In this document: piece by piece, positions 27,101 to 33,805 of the stretch
How positions within the stretch are numbered: the first letter of the stretch is position 1
How the letters are laid out: each line of letters begins with the position of its first letter
Origin: Microbacterium sp. Root61
Lineage (GTDB): Bacteria; Actinomycetota; Actinomycetes; Actinomycetales; Microbacteriaceae
Assembly (NCBI RefSeq): GCF_001427525.1
Contig: NZ_LMGU01000001.1
Span: 3,169,713-3,233,712 of the forward strand
Direction: 5' to 3'
DNA: 64,000 bases
Made by a program: the position numbers and the translations under genes
Notes under the pieces: model-generated
Database searches by the model: none
What the model saw: only the letters and a program-made list of their open reading frames with translations
Told to the model about the DNA's origin: nothing

Positions 27101-28317
27101 CACGCGACGCCCGTCCGCGACTACGCCGTCATCGGATCGTCGTCCCACTGTTCGCTGCACTCCTCGCCGTCTTCGGTGCCGTGATCGCGACCGAAGCGGT
27201 GCGCGTCGTCGGCGACGAGCTCGAACGGCCCGACCTCGCAGCGTTCTACGCGCAGCCGTCGCCTGCTACGGCGGGGGAGCCCGGCGCGATGATCAAGTCC
27301 GAGGAGCTCGTCGGGGTGCCTTTCGCCGCGCGCGCGTGGCGGCTGATGTACCACTCGCGCGACCTGCACGACGAAGACGTCATCGTCACCGCCATCCTCG
27401 TCGTCCCGCTAGGACCTGCCCCCGCCGAGGGGCGCACCGTCGTCTCGTGGGGGCATCCGACGACCGGTTCCGCACCGACCTGCGCGCCGTCGTACGGTCT
27501 CGATCCGTTCATCGGCATCGAGGGGATGCGTCCGCTCCTGGACCGCGGCTACGCGGTGGTCGCGACGGACTACGCCGGGATGGGAACGGCGGGGCCGGAC
27601 TCCTATCTCGTCGGCGTCACCGAGGGCAACAACGTGCTGGACGCCGTGCGCGCCGCGCGCGCGATCCCCGCGGCATCCGCAAGCGAGCGCGTCATCCTCT
27701 GGGGACACTCGCAGGGCGGACAGGCCGTGCTGTTCGCCGCCGAGCAGGCGGGCACCTATGCCCCGGAGCTGCAGATCGAAGCGGTCGCGGCGGCGGCACC
27801 CGCGGCGGATCTCTCGGCGCTGATGCGGTCGCACCTGGACGATATCTCCGGCGTCACGATCGGGTCGTACGCGTTCGCCGCGTATGCCGACGTCTACGGC
27901 GACGCCGTGCCGGGCGCGCAGCTGAGCACGGTCCTCACGCCGGCGGCGATCGCCTTGCTGCCCCGCATGAACTCGCTCTGCCTGCTGACGAACATCCCGG
28001 AGCTGCATGAGATCGGGCAGCCGCTGGTCGGAAACTTCTTCGCGCAGGACCCGACCACCACCGCACCCTGGAATGAGCTCCTGGCCGAGAACTCCGCCGG
28101 CGGGACGAGCTTCTCCGCCCCGCTGTTCATCGCCCAGGGGCTGTCCGATCAGCTGGTCGTCCCCGCCGACACGGAGGAGTTCGTGCGGCACGAGCAGTCG
28201 ATCGGCGTCGACGTCACTTTCGAGCCGATCTCCTTCGCGACGCATGCGACGGTGGCCTACCTCGCGATTCCCGGGCTGCTGTCGTGGCTCGATCGCACCG
28301 TGTCGCCGGCGCCCTGA
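27097..28317 (+). CDS. Secreted or membrane-anchored alpha/beta hydrolase (secretory lipase-like)
   Basis: 406 residues. After a basic start, one hydrophobic helix (about 13-35) is a signal anchor or signal peptide. The mature alpha/beta hydrolase resembles the secretory lipase (LIP) family: VVSWGHPTTGSAPTCAPSYG, GYAVVATDYAGMG, ILWGHSQGGQAVLFAAEQA with the GHSQG nucleophile, QGLSDQLVVPADTEEF with the acid, and FATHATVAYLAIP with the histidine. It probably hydrolyses esters or lipids outside the membrane. The start overlaps the preceding stop by 4 bp. Confidence 0.82.
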   Translation: MTRDARPRLRRHRIVVPLFAALLAVFGAVIATEAVRVVGDELERPDLAAFYAQPSPATAGEPGAMIKSEELVGVPFAARAWRLMYHSRDLHDEDVIVTAILVVPLGPAPAEGRTVVSWGHPTTGSAPTCAPSYGLDPFIGIEGMRPLLDRGYAVVATDYAGMGTAGPDSYLVGVTEGNNVLDAVRAARAIPAASASERVILWGHSQGGQAVLFAAEQAGTYAPELQIEAVAAAAPAADLSALMRSHLDDISGVTIGSYAFAAYADVYGDAVPGAQLSTVLTPAAIALLPRMNSLCLLTNIPELHEIGQPLVGNFFAQDPTTTAPWNELLAENSAGGTSFSAPLFIAQGLSDQLVVPADTEEFVRHEQSIGVDVTFEPISFATHATVAYLAIPGLLSWLDRTVSPAP

Positions 28318-28336
28318 CGGGTGTGCGCGCGGCCAC

Positions 28337-28342
28337 TACGCT
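28337..28342 (+). promoter_or_regulatory. Candidate -10 element (TACGCT), leaderless antiporter gene
   Basis: TACGCT followed by exactly 6 bases and the ATG at 28349; only 31 bp separate the previous stop from this start. Confidence 0.6.
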
Positions 28343-28348
28343 GACGGG

Positions 28349-29557
28349 ATGAGTGTCGTGGACTCCGGGTTCTTCCTCATCCCTCTCCTGGCGGTCCTCG
28401 CACCGATCCTCGGACGGATGCTGGGTCGTTGGGTGCGCATCCCCATCGTGGTGTTCGAGCTCGTGCTCGGCATCGTGTTCGGCCCGAGCATTCTGGGGTT
28501 GATCGAGCCCTCCGAGCTGTTCTCGCAACTCTCCAACCTCGGCCTGGCGATGCTCTTCTTCATGGCCGGCTCCGAGATCAACTTCGGCGCGATCGCCGGC
28601 CGCCCCATCCGTCGGGCGTCGCTCGGCTGGCTGATCAGCCTCGCCGCCGGCGTCGCGGCCGGATTCCTGCTGCAGCCCGGCGAGGCCGCGGTCGTGATCG
28701 GCGTCGCCCTGTGCTCGACCGCGCTGGGTACGCTGATGCCGATCCTGCGCGATGCGAAGGAGCTCGGCACCCCGTTCGGCCAGGCGGTGACCGCCGTCGG
28801 CGCGGTCGGCGAGTTCGGTCCGCTCGTGGCGATCTCCCTGTTCCTCGGGGCGCGCAACCTGGAGCTCTCCACGCTCGTGCTCGCCGCGTTCATCCTCGTG
28901 GCGGGGGGATCGATCTGGCTCGCGATGCGCGCGCCGCACGGCCGGTTGCACCGCTTCGTGAACGCGACGCTGCACACGTCGGGTCAGGTCGCCGTGCGCA
29001 TCGTGTTCCTGATCCTGGGCGCGCTGGTCGTGCTGAGCATCTGGATGGACCTGGACATGCTGCTCGGCGCCTTCACCGCGGGCATCGTGTGGCAGCTCAT
29101 CATGCGCAACGCGAACCATGAGGACCGCGAGGCCGTGGAGAGCAAGGTCGAGGCCGTCGCCTTCGGCTTCCTCGTGCCGGTGTTCTTCATCTACACGGGT
29201 GTCACCTTCGACCTGGACGCGCTGGTCTCGGACTGGCGCGTCATGGTGATGGTGCCGATCCTCCTCGTGCTGCTGCTCATCGTCCGCGGCCTCCCGTCCA
29301 CGCTCGCGCTCCCCGTCGGCTCGTCGCGCAAAGACCGGATGGCGATGCTGCTGCTCGGCTCCACCGGGCTGCCGATCATCGTCGCGGTCACCGCGATCGG
29401 CGTCGACGAAGGCCTCATCTCGTCGGGGATGGCGTCGGCGCTGGTCGGTGCGGGCATGCTGTCAGTACTGCTGTTCCCGCTCATCGGAATGTCGCTCCAC
29501 GGCGACCGCGAGGTCGTCACCTCCCCGGCGTACGACCCGCTCGTTCCCCCGAGATGA
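28349..29557 (+). CDS. Cation:proton antiporter (CPA2/KefB-type)
   Basis: 402 residues, roughly 12 membrane helices. VFELVLGIVFGPSILGLIEPS is the typical first re-entrant region of CPA2 exchangers. GLAMLFFMAGSEINF, GVALCSTALGTLMPILRDA and VGEFGPLVAISLFLGA (position of the exchange site) follow, then VEAVAFGFLVPVFFIYTGV. There is no C-terminal RCK/TrkA domain, so it is shorter than KefB/KefC. It exchanges Na+ or K+ for H+ across the inner membrane. Leaderless-type start; the stop overlaps the next gene (ATGA). Confidence 0.85.
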   Translation: MSVVDSGFFLIPLLAVLAPILGRMLGRWVRIPIVVFELVLGIVFGPSILGLIEPSELFSQLSNLGLAMLFFMAGSEINFGAIAGRPIRRASLGWLISLAAGVAAGFLLQPGEAAVVIGVALCSTALGTLMPILRDAKELGTPFGQAVTAVGAVGEFGPLVAISLFLGARNLELSTLVLAAFILVAGGSIWLAMRAPHGRLHRFVNATLHTSGQVAVRIVFLILGALVVLSIWMDLDMLLGAFTAGIVWQLIMRNANHEDREAVESKVEAVAFGFLVPVFFIYTGVTFDLDALVSDWRVMVMVPILLVLLLIVRGLPSTLALPVGSSRKDRMAMLLLGSTGLPIIVAVTAIGVDEGLISSGMASALVGAGMLSVLLFPLIGMSLHGDREVVTSPAYDPLVPPR

Positions 29558-30051
29558 CCGACTCGATCGCCGCTCTGTTCGCCGACGCGCGCGCCCGGCT
29601 GGCGCAAGCGCCGACGGAGGCGCTGGGCGAGCTCAGCCTCGGTCGACGCATCCTCGGACTCTCCCGCCCGCCGCGGATCGTGCCGCGCGGTCGGGCGTGG
29701 CACCTCGGCGTGCTGCTGCTCACGCCGGACGCCGTGCTCGCCACCGGCGACATCGTCTCCTCGCACGAGGAGGTGCGCCGGGGGTTCGCCGCCGAGTCGC
29801 AGCGACGACGGGCCGAGCTCGCGGCGGCCGCATTCCGCGGCGGCTTCGCCGAGGGCACACCGGTGCACTTCGGATGGCGCGCAGTGGACCTCGACGCGAT
29901 CGGTGCGACCGGCGGCCCGCTCGTGACGCAGGACGGTGCGTTCGGGGTGCGGTGGAGCGCAGCCGGGGCGATCGCGCCACTGGTCGGCTACCTCGACGAC
30001 CGCATCGACCTGCTGCTGCGCAGCGCGGACGACGCACCCGCCATGGACTGA
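29554..30051 (+). CDS. Conserved hypothetical protein
   Basis: 165 residues, no recognised domain name. It is soluble, with WHLGVLLLTPDAVLATGDIVSSHEEVRRGFAAESQRRRAEL in the middle; the register suggests a small mixed alpha/beta fold. It starts inside the stop of the antiporter gene (ATGA), so it is co-translated with it. It ends 4 bp from the convergent amidotransferase stop. Confidence 0.65.
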   Translation: MTDSIAALFADARARLAQAPTEALGELSLGRRILGLSRPPRIVPRGRAWHLGVLLLTPDAVLATGDIVSSHEEVRRGFAAESQRRRAELAAAAFRGGFAEGTPVHFGWRAVDLDAIGATGGPLVTQDGAFGVRWSAAGAIAPLVGYLDDRIDLLLRSADDAPAMD

Positions 30052-30055
30052 GCCC

Positions 30056-30802
30056 TCAGCCCTCCGCGGAACCGAACTCGCGGGCGAACGCGCGCAGCAA
30101 GCGCGCCGGTTCGGTGACGGATGCCGCCAGCACGCGTCCCGCGATCGCGTCGAAGTCGCCGGAGTCGAAATAGCCGTCGTCCCGGTAGACGGCCATCCGC
30201 TCGGTGAATGCGCGGGTCGTCGGCTCCGGGTGGAACTGCGTCGCGTACAGCCGATCGCCGACGCGGTAGGCCTGGACGGGGCACGCCTCGTTCGTCGCGA
30301 GGAGCTCGGCGCCGGGCGGCAGCGACCGGGCGCCCTCCTTGTGGGCGGTGAGGGCGGTGAACCGGGTCGCCAGCCCGCCCAGCACCCGGTCGCGCCCGCC
30401 GGCCGCGGTGAGCGAGATCGTCACCGGGCCGGTGTCCTCGGGGAATGCCCTCGTGACCTCGCCCCCCAGCATCCGCGTCACGATGCCGATGCCGTAGCAG
30501 GTGAACAGTGCGGCGGTGGTCGCGGCGGCGGCAGCTGTCGCGATGCGTTCGAGGTCGCTCTCGAGCCGTCGCTGCACGGGTGTCTTGGTCGATTCGGGGT
30601 CGGCCACGTTGAACGGGCTCCCGCCGATCACGAAACCGCCGAAGCGCTCGAACGCATCGTCCGGAAGGGGCTCGCGCACGAGATCGTGCTGCGCGAGGTC
30701 GCGTTCGTCGAGATGCGTCGCCAGGCGGAAGGACTCGTACTCGGCTGCGGCCGCGCCTTGCTGCGGGCGCACGCATACGTACAGAAGCGGCGCAGAGGTC
30801 AT
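30056..30802 (-). CDS. Class I glutamine amidotransferase-like protein
   Basis: 248 residues of the GMP-synthase-like GATase1 family. The triad is visible: Cys in ALFTCYGIGIV, and His/Glu in YATQFHPEPTT near residues 193-195. The usual nucleophile elbow GxCxG is changed to TCYGIG, still with Cys before Tyr-Gly. No synthetase domain is attached, so it would be a stand-alone glutamine hydrolase or gamma-glutamyl hydrolase-like enzyme of unknown partner. TAGAAT ends 7 bases before the ATG; there is no ribosome binding site. Confidence 0.82.
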   Translation of the reverse strand: MTSAPLLYVCVRPQQGAAAAEYESFRLATHLDERDLAQHDLVREPLPDDAFERFGGFVIGGSPFNVADPESTKTPVQRRLESDLERIATAAAAATTAALFTCYGIGIVTRMLGGEVTRAFPEDTGPVTISLTAAGGRDRVLGGLATRFTALTAHKEGARSLPPGAELLATNEACPVQAYRVGDRLYATQFHPEPTTRAFTERMAVYRDDGYFDSGDFDAIAGRVLAASVTEPARLLRAFAREFGSAEG

Positions 30803-30809
30803 GGGGTGG

Positions 30810-30815
30810 ATTCTA
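30810..30815 (-). promoter_or_regulatory. Candidate -10 element (TAGAAT), leaderless amidotransferase gene
   Basis: Minus-strand TAGAAT followed by CCACCCC and ATG. Confidence 0.6.
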
Positions 30816-30892
30816 GGCCGCTGCGGCCCTGGTGTCAGCGTTCCGAACTCGGTGTATCAAGGCGGCACTACCGCGCTCTCTGGTGATGTGGA

Positions 30893-30898
30893 GACAAT
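30893..30898 (+). promoter_or_regulatory. Candidate -10 element (GACAAT) for the sigma-factor gene
   Basis: Ends 7 bases before the ATG at 30906. This decides for 30906 as a leaderless start over the in-frame GTG at 30888 and ATG at 30897. No Shine-Dalgarno sequence precedes any of them. Confidence 0.45.
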
Positions 30899-30905
30899 GG
30901 GCGCT

Positions 30906-31580
30906 ATGACCGCGAGAGACCGCGCAGCGCCCCTCGGTGATTCCGGCGAGCCTGCGGACGCGGGGGGCGCCCTCCCCGGCGACCCCGGCGAGCCCACCGC
31001 CGACCTGCCCCGGTGGGAGCGCGCTGCCGCGCTCTTCATCCGTTGGAGGGAGGGGGAGTCGCGGGCGATGGACGAGCTCGTCCGCGTGATGACCCCCGTG
31101 CTGTGGCACGTGGTGCGCGCGTACGGTCTGGACCGCGCCCTCGCCGAAGACGTCGTGCAGACCACCTGGATGACGCTGGTGCGGCGCCACGACTCCATCG
31201 CCGAACCGCTCGCCGTGTCGGGGTGGCTGACGACCTGCGCTCGACGCGAGGCCTGGCGTGTGGGGAAGCTGCACCGTCGCGCCGACCCCACCGAGACCGA
31301 GGACCTCGAGCCGCATCTGCCGAGCACCGAGTCGGCCGAGCACACGGCCACGGTCAGCGACGAATCGCATCGGCTGTGGTCGGCGGTGTCGAAGCTCAAC
31401 GACCGCTGTCAGCGGCTGCTGCGAGTGGTCGCGTTCGACGAACGGCCCGACTACGCACGCATCGCCCAGGACCTCGCGATGCCGATCGGCTCGATCGGGC
31501 CGACCCGGCAGCGCTGCCTGGGCAAACTCCGCGCTCTGATCGAGGGCGACGGATGGGGAGGAGACCACCATGGAGATTGA
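30906..31580 (+). CDS. RNA polymerase sigma factor, ECF-like (sigma-70 family)
   Basis: 224 residues. A disordered Pro/Gly/Asp-rich N-terminus (about 1-35) is followed by sigma region 2 (about 40-120: AAALFIRWREGESRAMDELVRVM, LAEDVVQTTWMTLVRRHDSI, VSGWLTTCARREAWRV). Region 4 (about 155-212) contains LWSAVSKLNDRCQRLLRVVAF, then DYARIAQDLAMPIGSIGPTRQRCLGKLRALI as its helix-turn-helix. It directs RNA polymerase to a specific promoter set. The next gene starts inside its 3' end (11-bp overlap), followed by a subtilase and a TPR-CHAT protein. Its immediate neighbour is therefore the natural candidate to restrain it. See the locus finding. Confidence 0.92.
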   Translation: MTARDRAAPLGDSGEPADAGGALPGDPGEPTADLPRWERAAALFIRWREGESRAMDELVRVMTPVLWHVVRAYGLDRALAEDVVQTTWMTLVRRHDSIAEPLAVSGWLTTCARREAWRVGKLHRRADPTETEDLEPHLPSTESAEHTATVSDESHRLWSAVSKLNDRCQRLLRVVAFDERPDYARIAQDLAMPIGSIGPTRQRCLGKLRALIEGDGWGGDHHGD

Positions 31581-32040
31581 GGACTTCGCCGCCGATGCGG
31601 CGGTCTTCGCGCGATTGCGTGAGACGTGGCGGGAGGTGGATCCGATGCCGGCCGATCTCATAGACCGGATGGTCGCCGCCGTCGCGGTCGAGGACCTCAG
31701 CCGCGAGTACGCGCTGCTGACCCTCGTCGAGGGCGCGCATCTGGCCGCCGTGCGGGGCGAGGCCGATACCGCGACGCTGCAGTTCAGCGACGGCGAGACG
31801 AGCGTGCTCGTCCACGTGACGACGGTCGAGGACGGCTCGCGACGCGTCGACGGCTGGGTGGACGCCCTGCCGCTGGCGATCCGGCTCACCCAGGGCGAGC
31901 GCGAGTGGTCCGCCGACCCGGGGGAGCACGGCCGCTTCGCGTTCGACGCCGTCACGCCGGGCGTCTCGCGCATCCGTCTGGTCGTGCGCGGCTCCGACGG
32001 CGAGATGCACGAGTTCGAGACACCGCAGTTCGAAGTCTGA
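31570..32040 (+). CDS. Small putative sigma-regulator with helical N-terminus and beta-rich C-terminus
   Basis: 156 residues. Two parts can be seen. Residues 1-55 are helical, with FARLRETWREVDPMPADLIDRMVAAVAVEDLSREYALL; the W-x3-DP-x-P-x-DL pattern around residues 20-30 looks like a conserved interaction motif. From about residue 56 the sequence alternates in beta-strand style (TATLQFSDGETSVLVHVTTV ... FAFDAVTPGVSRIRLVV), resembling a small carboxypeptidase-regulatory or Ig-like sandwich. Excellent RBS (GGGGAGGAG) and an 11-bp overlap with the sigma gene. By position it could be an anti-sigma or protease substrate between the sigma factor and the two proteases; this is inference. No membrane helix. 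Confidence 0.75.
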   Translation: MEIEDFAADAAVFARLRETWREVDPMPADLIDRMVAAVAVEDLSREYALLTLVEGAHLAAVRGEADTATLQFSDGETSVLVHVTTVEDGSRRVDGWVDALPLAIRLTQGEREWSADPGEHGRFAFDAVTPGVSRIRLVVRGSDGEMHEFETPQFEV

Positions 32041-32046
32041 CCGGAT

Positions 32047-32068
32047 GCCGCGACCTGGGGGTCGCGGC
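32047..32068 (+). other. Intra-operon hairpin
   Basis: Perfect 9-bp stem GCCGCGACC-TGGG-GGTCGCGGC between the small protein and the subtilase gene, without a T-run. It may partly attenuate or stabilise the mRNA; the subtilase keeps its own RBS (TTGAGGAA) just downstream. Confidence 0.55.
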
Positions 32069-32086
32069 CGACCTTGAGGAACGCCC

Positions 32087-33763
32087 ATGACCGATGCCAC
32101 GCCTCCCACTTCCGACGACGGCCGCGCGCGGCCGCCCCAATGGCGCGAGCGTTTCGACGCGACGCGCGGGCGCGGCATTCCGCTGGATCCGTCGAGCGAG
32201 CCGGTCCGGGGGGTGGATGCCTACCCGACCTCGTATGCGGCCGGGCATCTGCTCATCACGGCGACCGACGGCCGGCTCGAAGAGCTGCTGAAGCGGCTGC
32301 GCGAAGCAGCGGGAGACTTCGGGTGGGGCATCGAGCTGCAGAACCTCGACGGGACGCCGTTGGATGAGGCCGCGGCATCCGCTCGGGCGAAGCGTGCGCG
32401 GGACGCCCTGAACCTGCCGACGATCCACCGGGTCGGGATCTTCCCGCAGCCCAGCCCCGACAAGGATGACCAGCCGGTGCCGCCGATCGACGCCTGGCGC
32501 CTGCTGCAGCGGGTGCGGGCGCGGTACGGCAAAGACGTACAGGGTGTGGGGCTGGACCACCTGATCACCGTCGACCCCTACGGCAGCACCAACCCCTACG
32601 GCTCCACGAACCCGTACGGCTCGACGAACCCGTACGGCTCGACGAATCCCTACGGCTCCACCAATCCGTACGGGAGCACGAACCCGTACGGATCCACGAA
32701 CGCCCCCGGCCCGGGCAGCTACGCCACGGCCGGGATGGGCGGGCACCAGGCCGTGGACTACATCGGCGCGGGGCCGCAGCGCACCGCGGCGATCGTCGAG
32801 GGTGGGCGCCGACCGGTGATCGCGGTGCTCGACACGGGATGCGGCATCCATCCGTGGCTGCCCGAGGGGATCGTCACGCGCAAGCCGCATTTCGACGGCA
32901 ACCCGATCGGGCTGGTCGACGATGTGACGGACCCGGAGCTGCACGGCGACCTGACCGGACCGTTCGACGGCGCCCTCGATCCCTCCGCCGGGCACGGCAC
33001 CTTCATCGCCGGCATCATCCGGCAGGTCGCGCCCGAGGCGGACCTCATCGCGGTGCGGGTCGCCGACAGCATGGGGACGGTGCTGGAGGGCGAGCTGATG
33101 CTCGCCGTGCGCTCGCTCGTGAAGTGGATGGCGGCCACCCCGGAAGAGGGTGGGCGTGCGATCGACGTGATCAACCTGTCGCTCGGCTACTACCACGAGA
33201 CCCCGGACGACGAGCTGTTCGACCATACGCTCGCCGAGCTGCTGGTGGCCGCGCGGCGTCACGGATGCGCCATCGTGTGCTCCGCCGGCAACGACGCCAC
33301 CGACCGGCCGACGTTTCCCGCCGCGTTGTGGGACTGGCCCGGAGCCGACTTCGTCGTCGAGGATCCGGCGGATGCCGCACCGCATGTCGCGGTCGGCGCG
33401 CTGAACCCGAACCGCCGCTCGATGGCGCTGTTCAGCAACGTCGGCGACTGGGTGCATGTCTACGCGCCCGGAGCGTCGCTGCTCAGCACCGCACCGCCCT
33501 TCAACGGGGGCGTGCAGGCCGGTGCGCGCAACGACAGGTACGGTCTGCGGCGCGAGAACATCGACCCGGATGACTTCACCGGCGGCTTCTCGCTCTGGAG
33601 CGGCACTTCATTCGCGGCACCGTTCGTCGCGGGGAGGCTCGCTGCGATCGTCGCCGCCGGACTCATGGACGGAACGGGGGGTGGCACGGCCGAGGATCGG
33701 TCGACGGCTCTGCGGACCGCGGAGGGCACGGTCCTCGAGGAGCTGCCGAACCCCGCAGGCTGA
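32087..33763 (+). CDS. S8 family serine protease (subtilase) with NPYGST tandem repeat
   Basis: 558 residues. Catalytic triad: Asp249 in VIAVLDTGCGIHPW, His303 in AGHGTFIAGII, Ser508 in WSGTSFAAPFVAGRLA; oxyanion Asn402 in VCSAGNDAT. There is no signal peptide or membrane anchor, so it is probably cytoplasmic, unusual for a subtilase. The first 160 residues form a separate N-terminal domain (VGIFPQPSPDKDDQP at its end). Residues 163-204 are DPYGST plus six NPYGST copies, a hinge-like linker just ahead of the protease domain. In the operon it follows the sigma gene and the small protein and precedes the TPR-CHAT protein. A role in a cytoplasmic proteolytic cascade is inferred. Confidence 0.9.
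   Translation: MTDATPPTSDDGRARPPQWRERFDATRGRGIPLDPSSEPVRGVDAYPTSYAAGHLLITATDGRLEELLKRLREAAGDFGWGIELQNLDGTPLDEAAASARAKRARDALNLPTIHRVGIFPQPSPDKDDQPVPPIDAWRLLQRVRARYGKDVQGVGLDHLITVDPYGSTNPYGSTNPYGSTNPYGSTNPYGSTNPYGSTNPYGSTNAPGPGSYATAGMGGHQAVDYIGAGPQRTAAIVEGGRRPVIAVLDTGCGIHPWLPEGIVTRKPHFDGNPIGLVDDVTDPELHGDLTGPFDGALDPSAGHGTFIAGIIRQVAPEADLIAVRVADSMGTVLEGELMLAVRSLVKWMAATPEEGGRAIDVINLSLGYYHETPDDELFDHTLAELLVAARRHGCAIVCSAGNDATDRPTFPAALWDWPGADFVVEDPADAAPHVAVGALNPNRRSMALFSNVGDWVHVYAPGASLLSTAPPFNGGVQAGARNDRYGLRRENIDPDDFTGGFSLWSGTSFAAPFVAGRLAAIVAAGLMDGTGGGTAEDRSTALRTAEGTVLEELPNPAG
32573..32698 (+). repeat. Seven-copy 18-bp coding repeat (hexapeptide [N/D]PYGST)
   Basis: The seven units encode an unvarying hexapeptide except Asp for Asn in the first. 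The codons differ between units: Ser as AGC, TCC or TCG; Asn as AAC or AAT; Pro as CCC or CCG; Gly as GGC, GGG or GGA. Third-position drift with a fixed peptide suggests selection on the protein repeat, not recent slippage. Confidence 0.9.
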
Positions 33764-33793
33764 CTGGCGGATGCGTTCCGCCGCGGGGTACGC

Positions 33794-33799
33794 CATGAT
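33794..33799 (+). promoter_or_regulatory. Candidate -10 element (CATGAT) for the TPR-CHAT gene
   Basis: Ends 6 bases before the GTG at 33806; the 42-bp gap has no ribosome binding site. The protease gene may therefore have its own leaderless promoter inside the operon. Confidence 0.4.
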
Positions 33800-33805
33800 G
33801 AGCCC

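Noticed and set aside
32573-32698. Possible CRISPR array or non-coding tandem repeat
   Set aside because: The units are 18 bp, in frame within the subtilase and with no spacers. It is a coding repeat.
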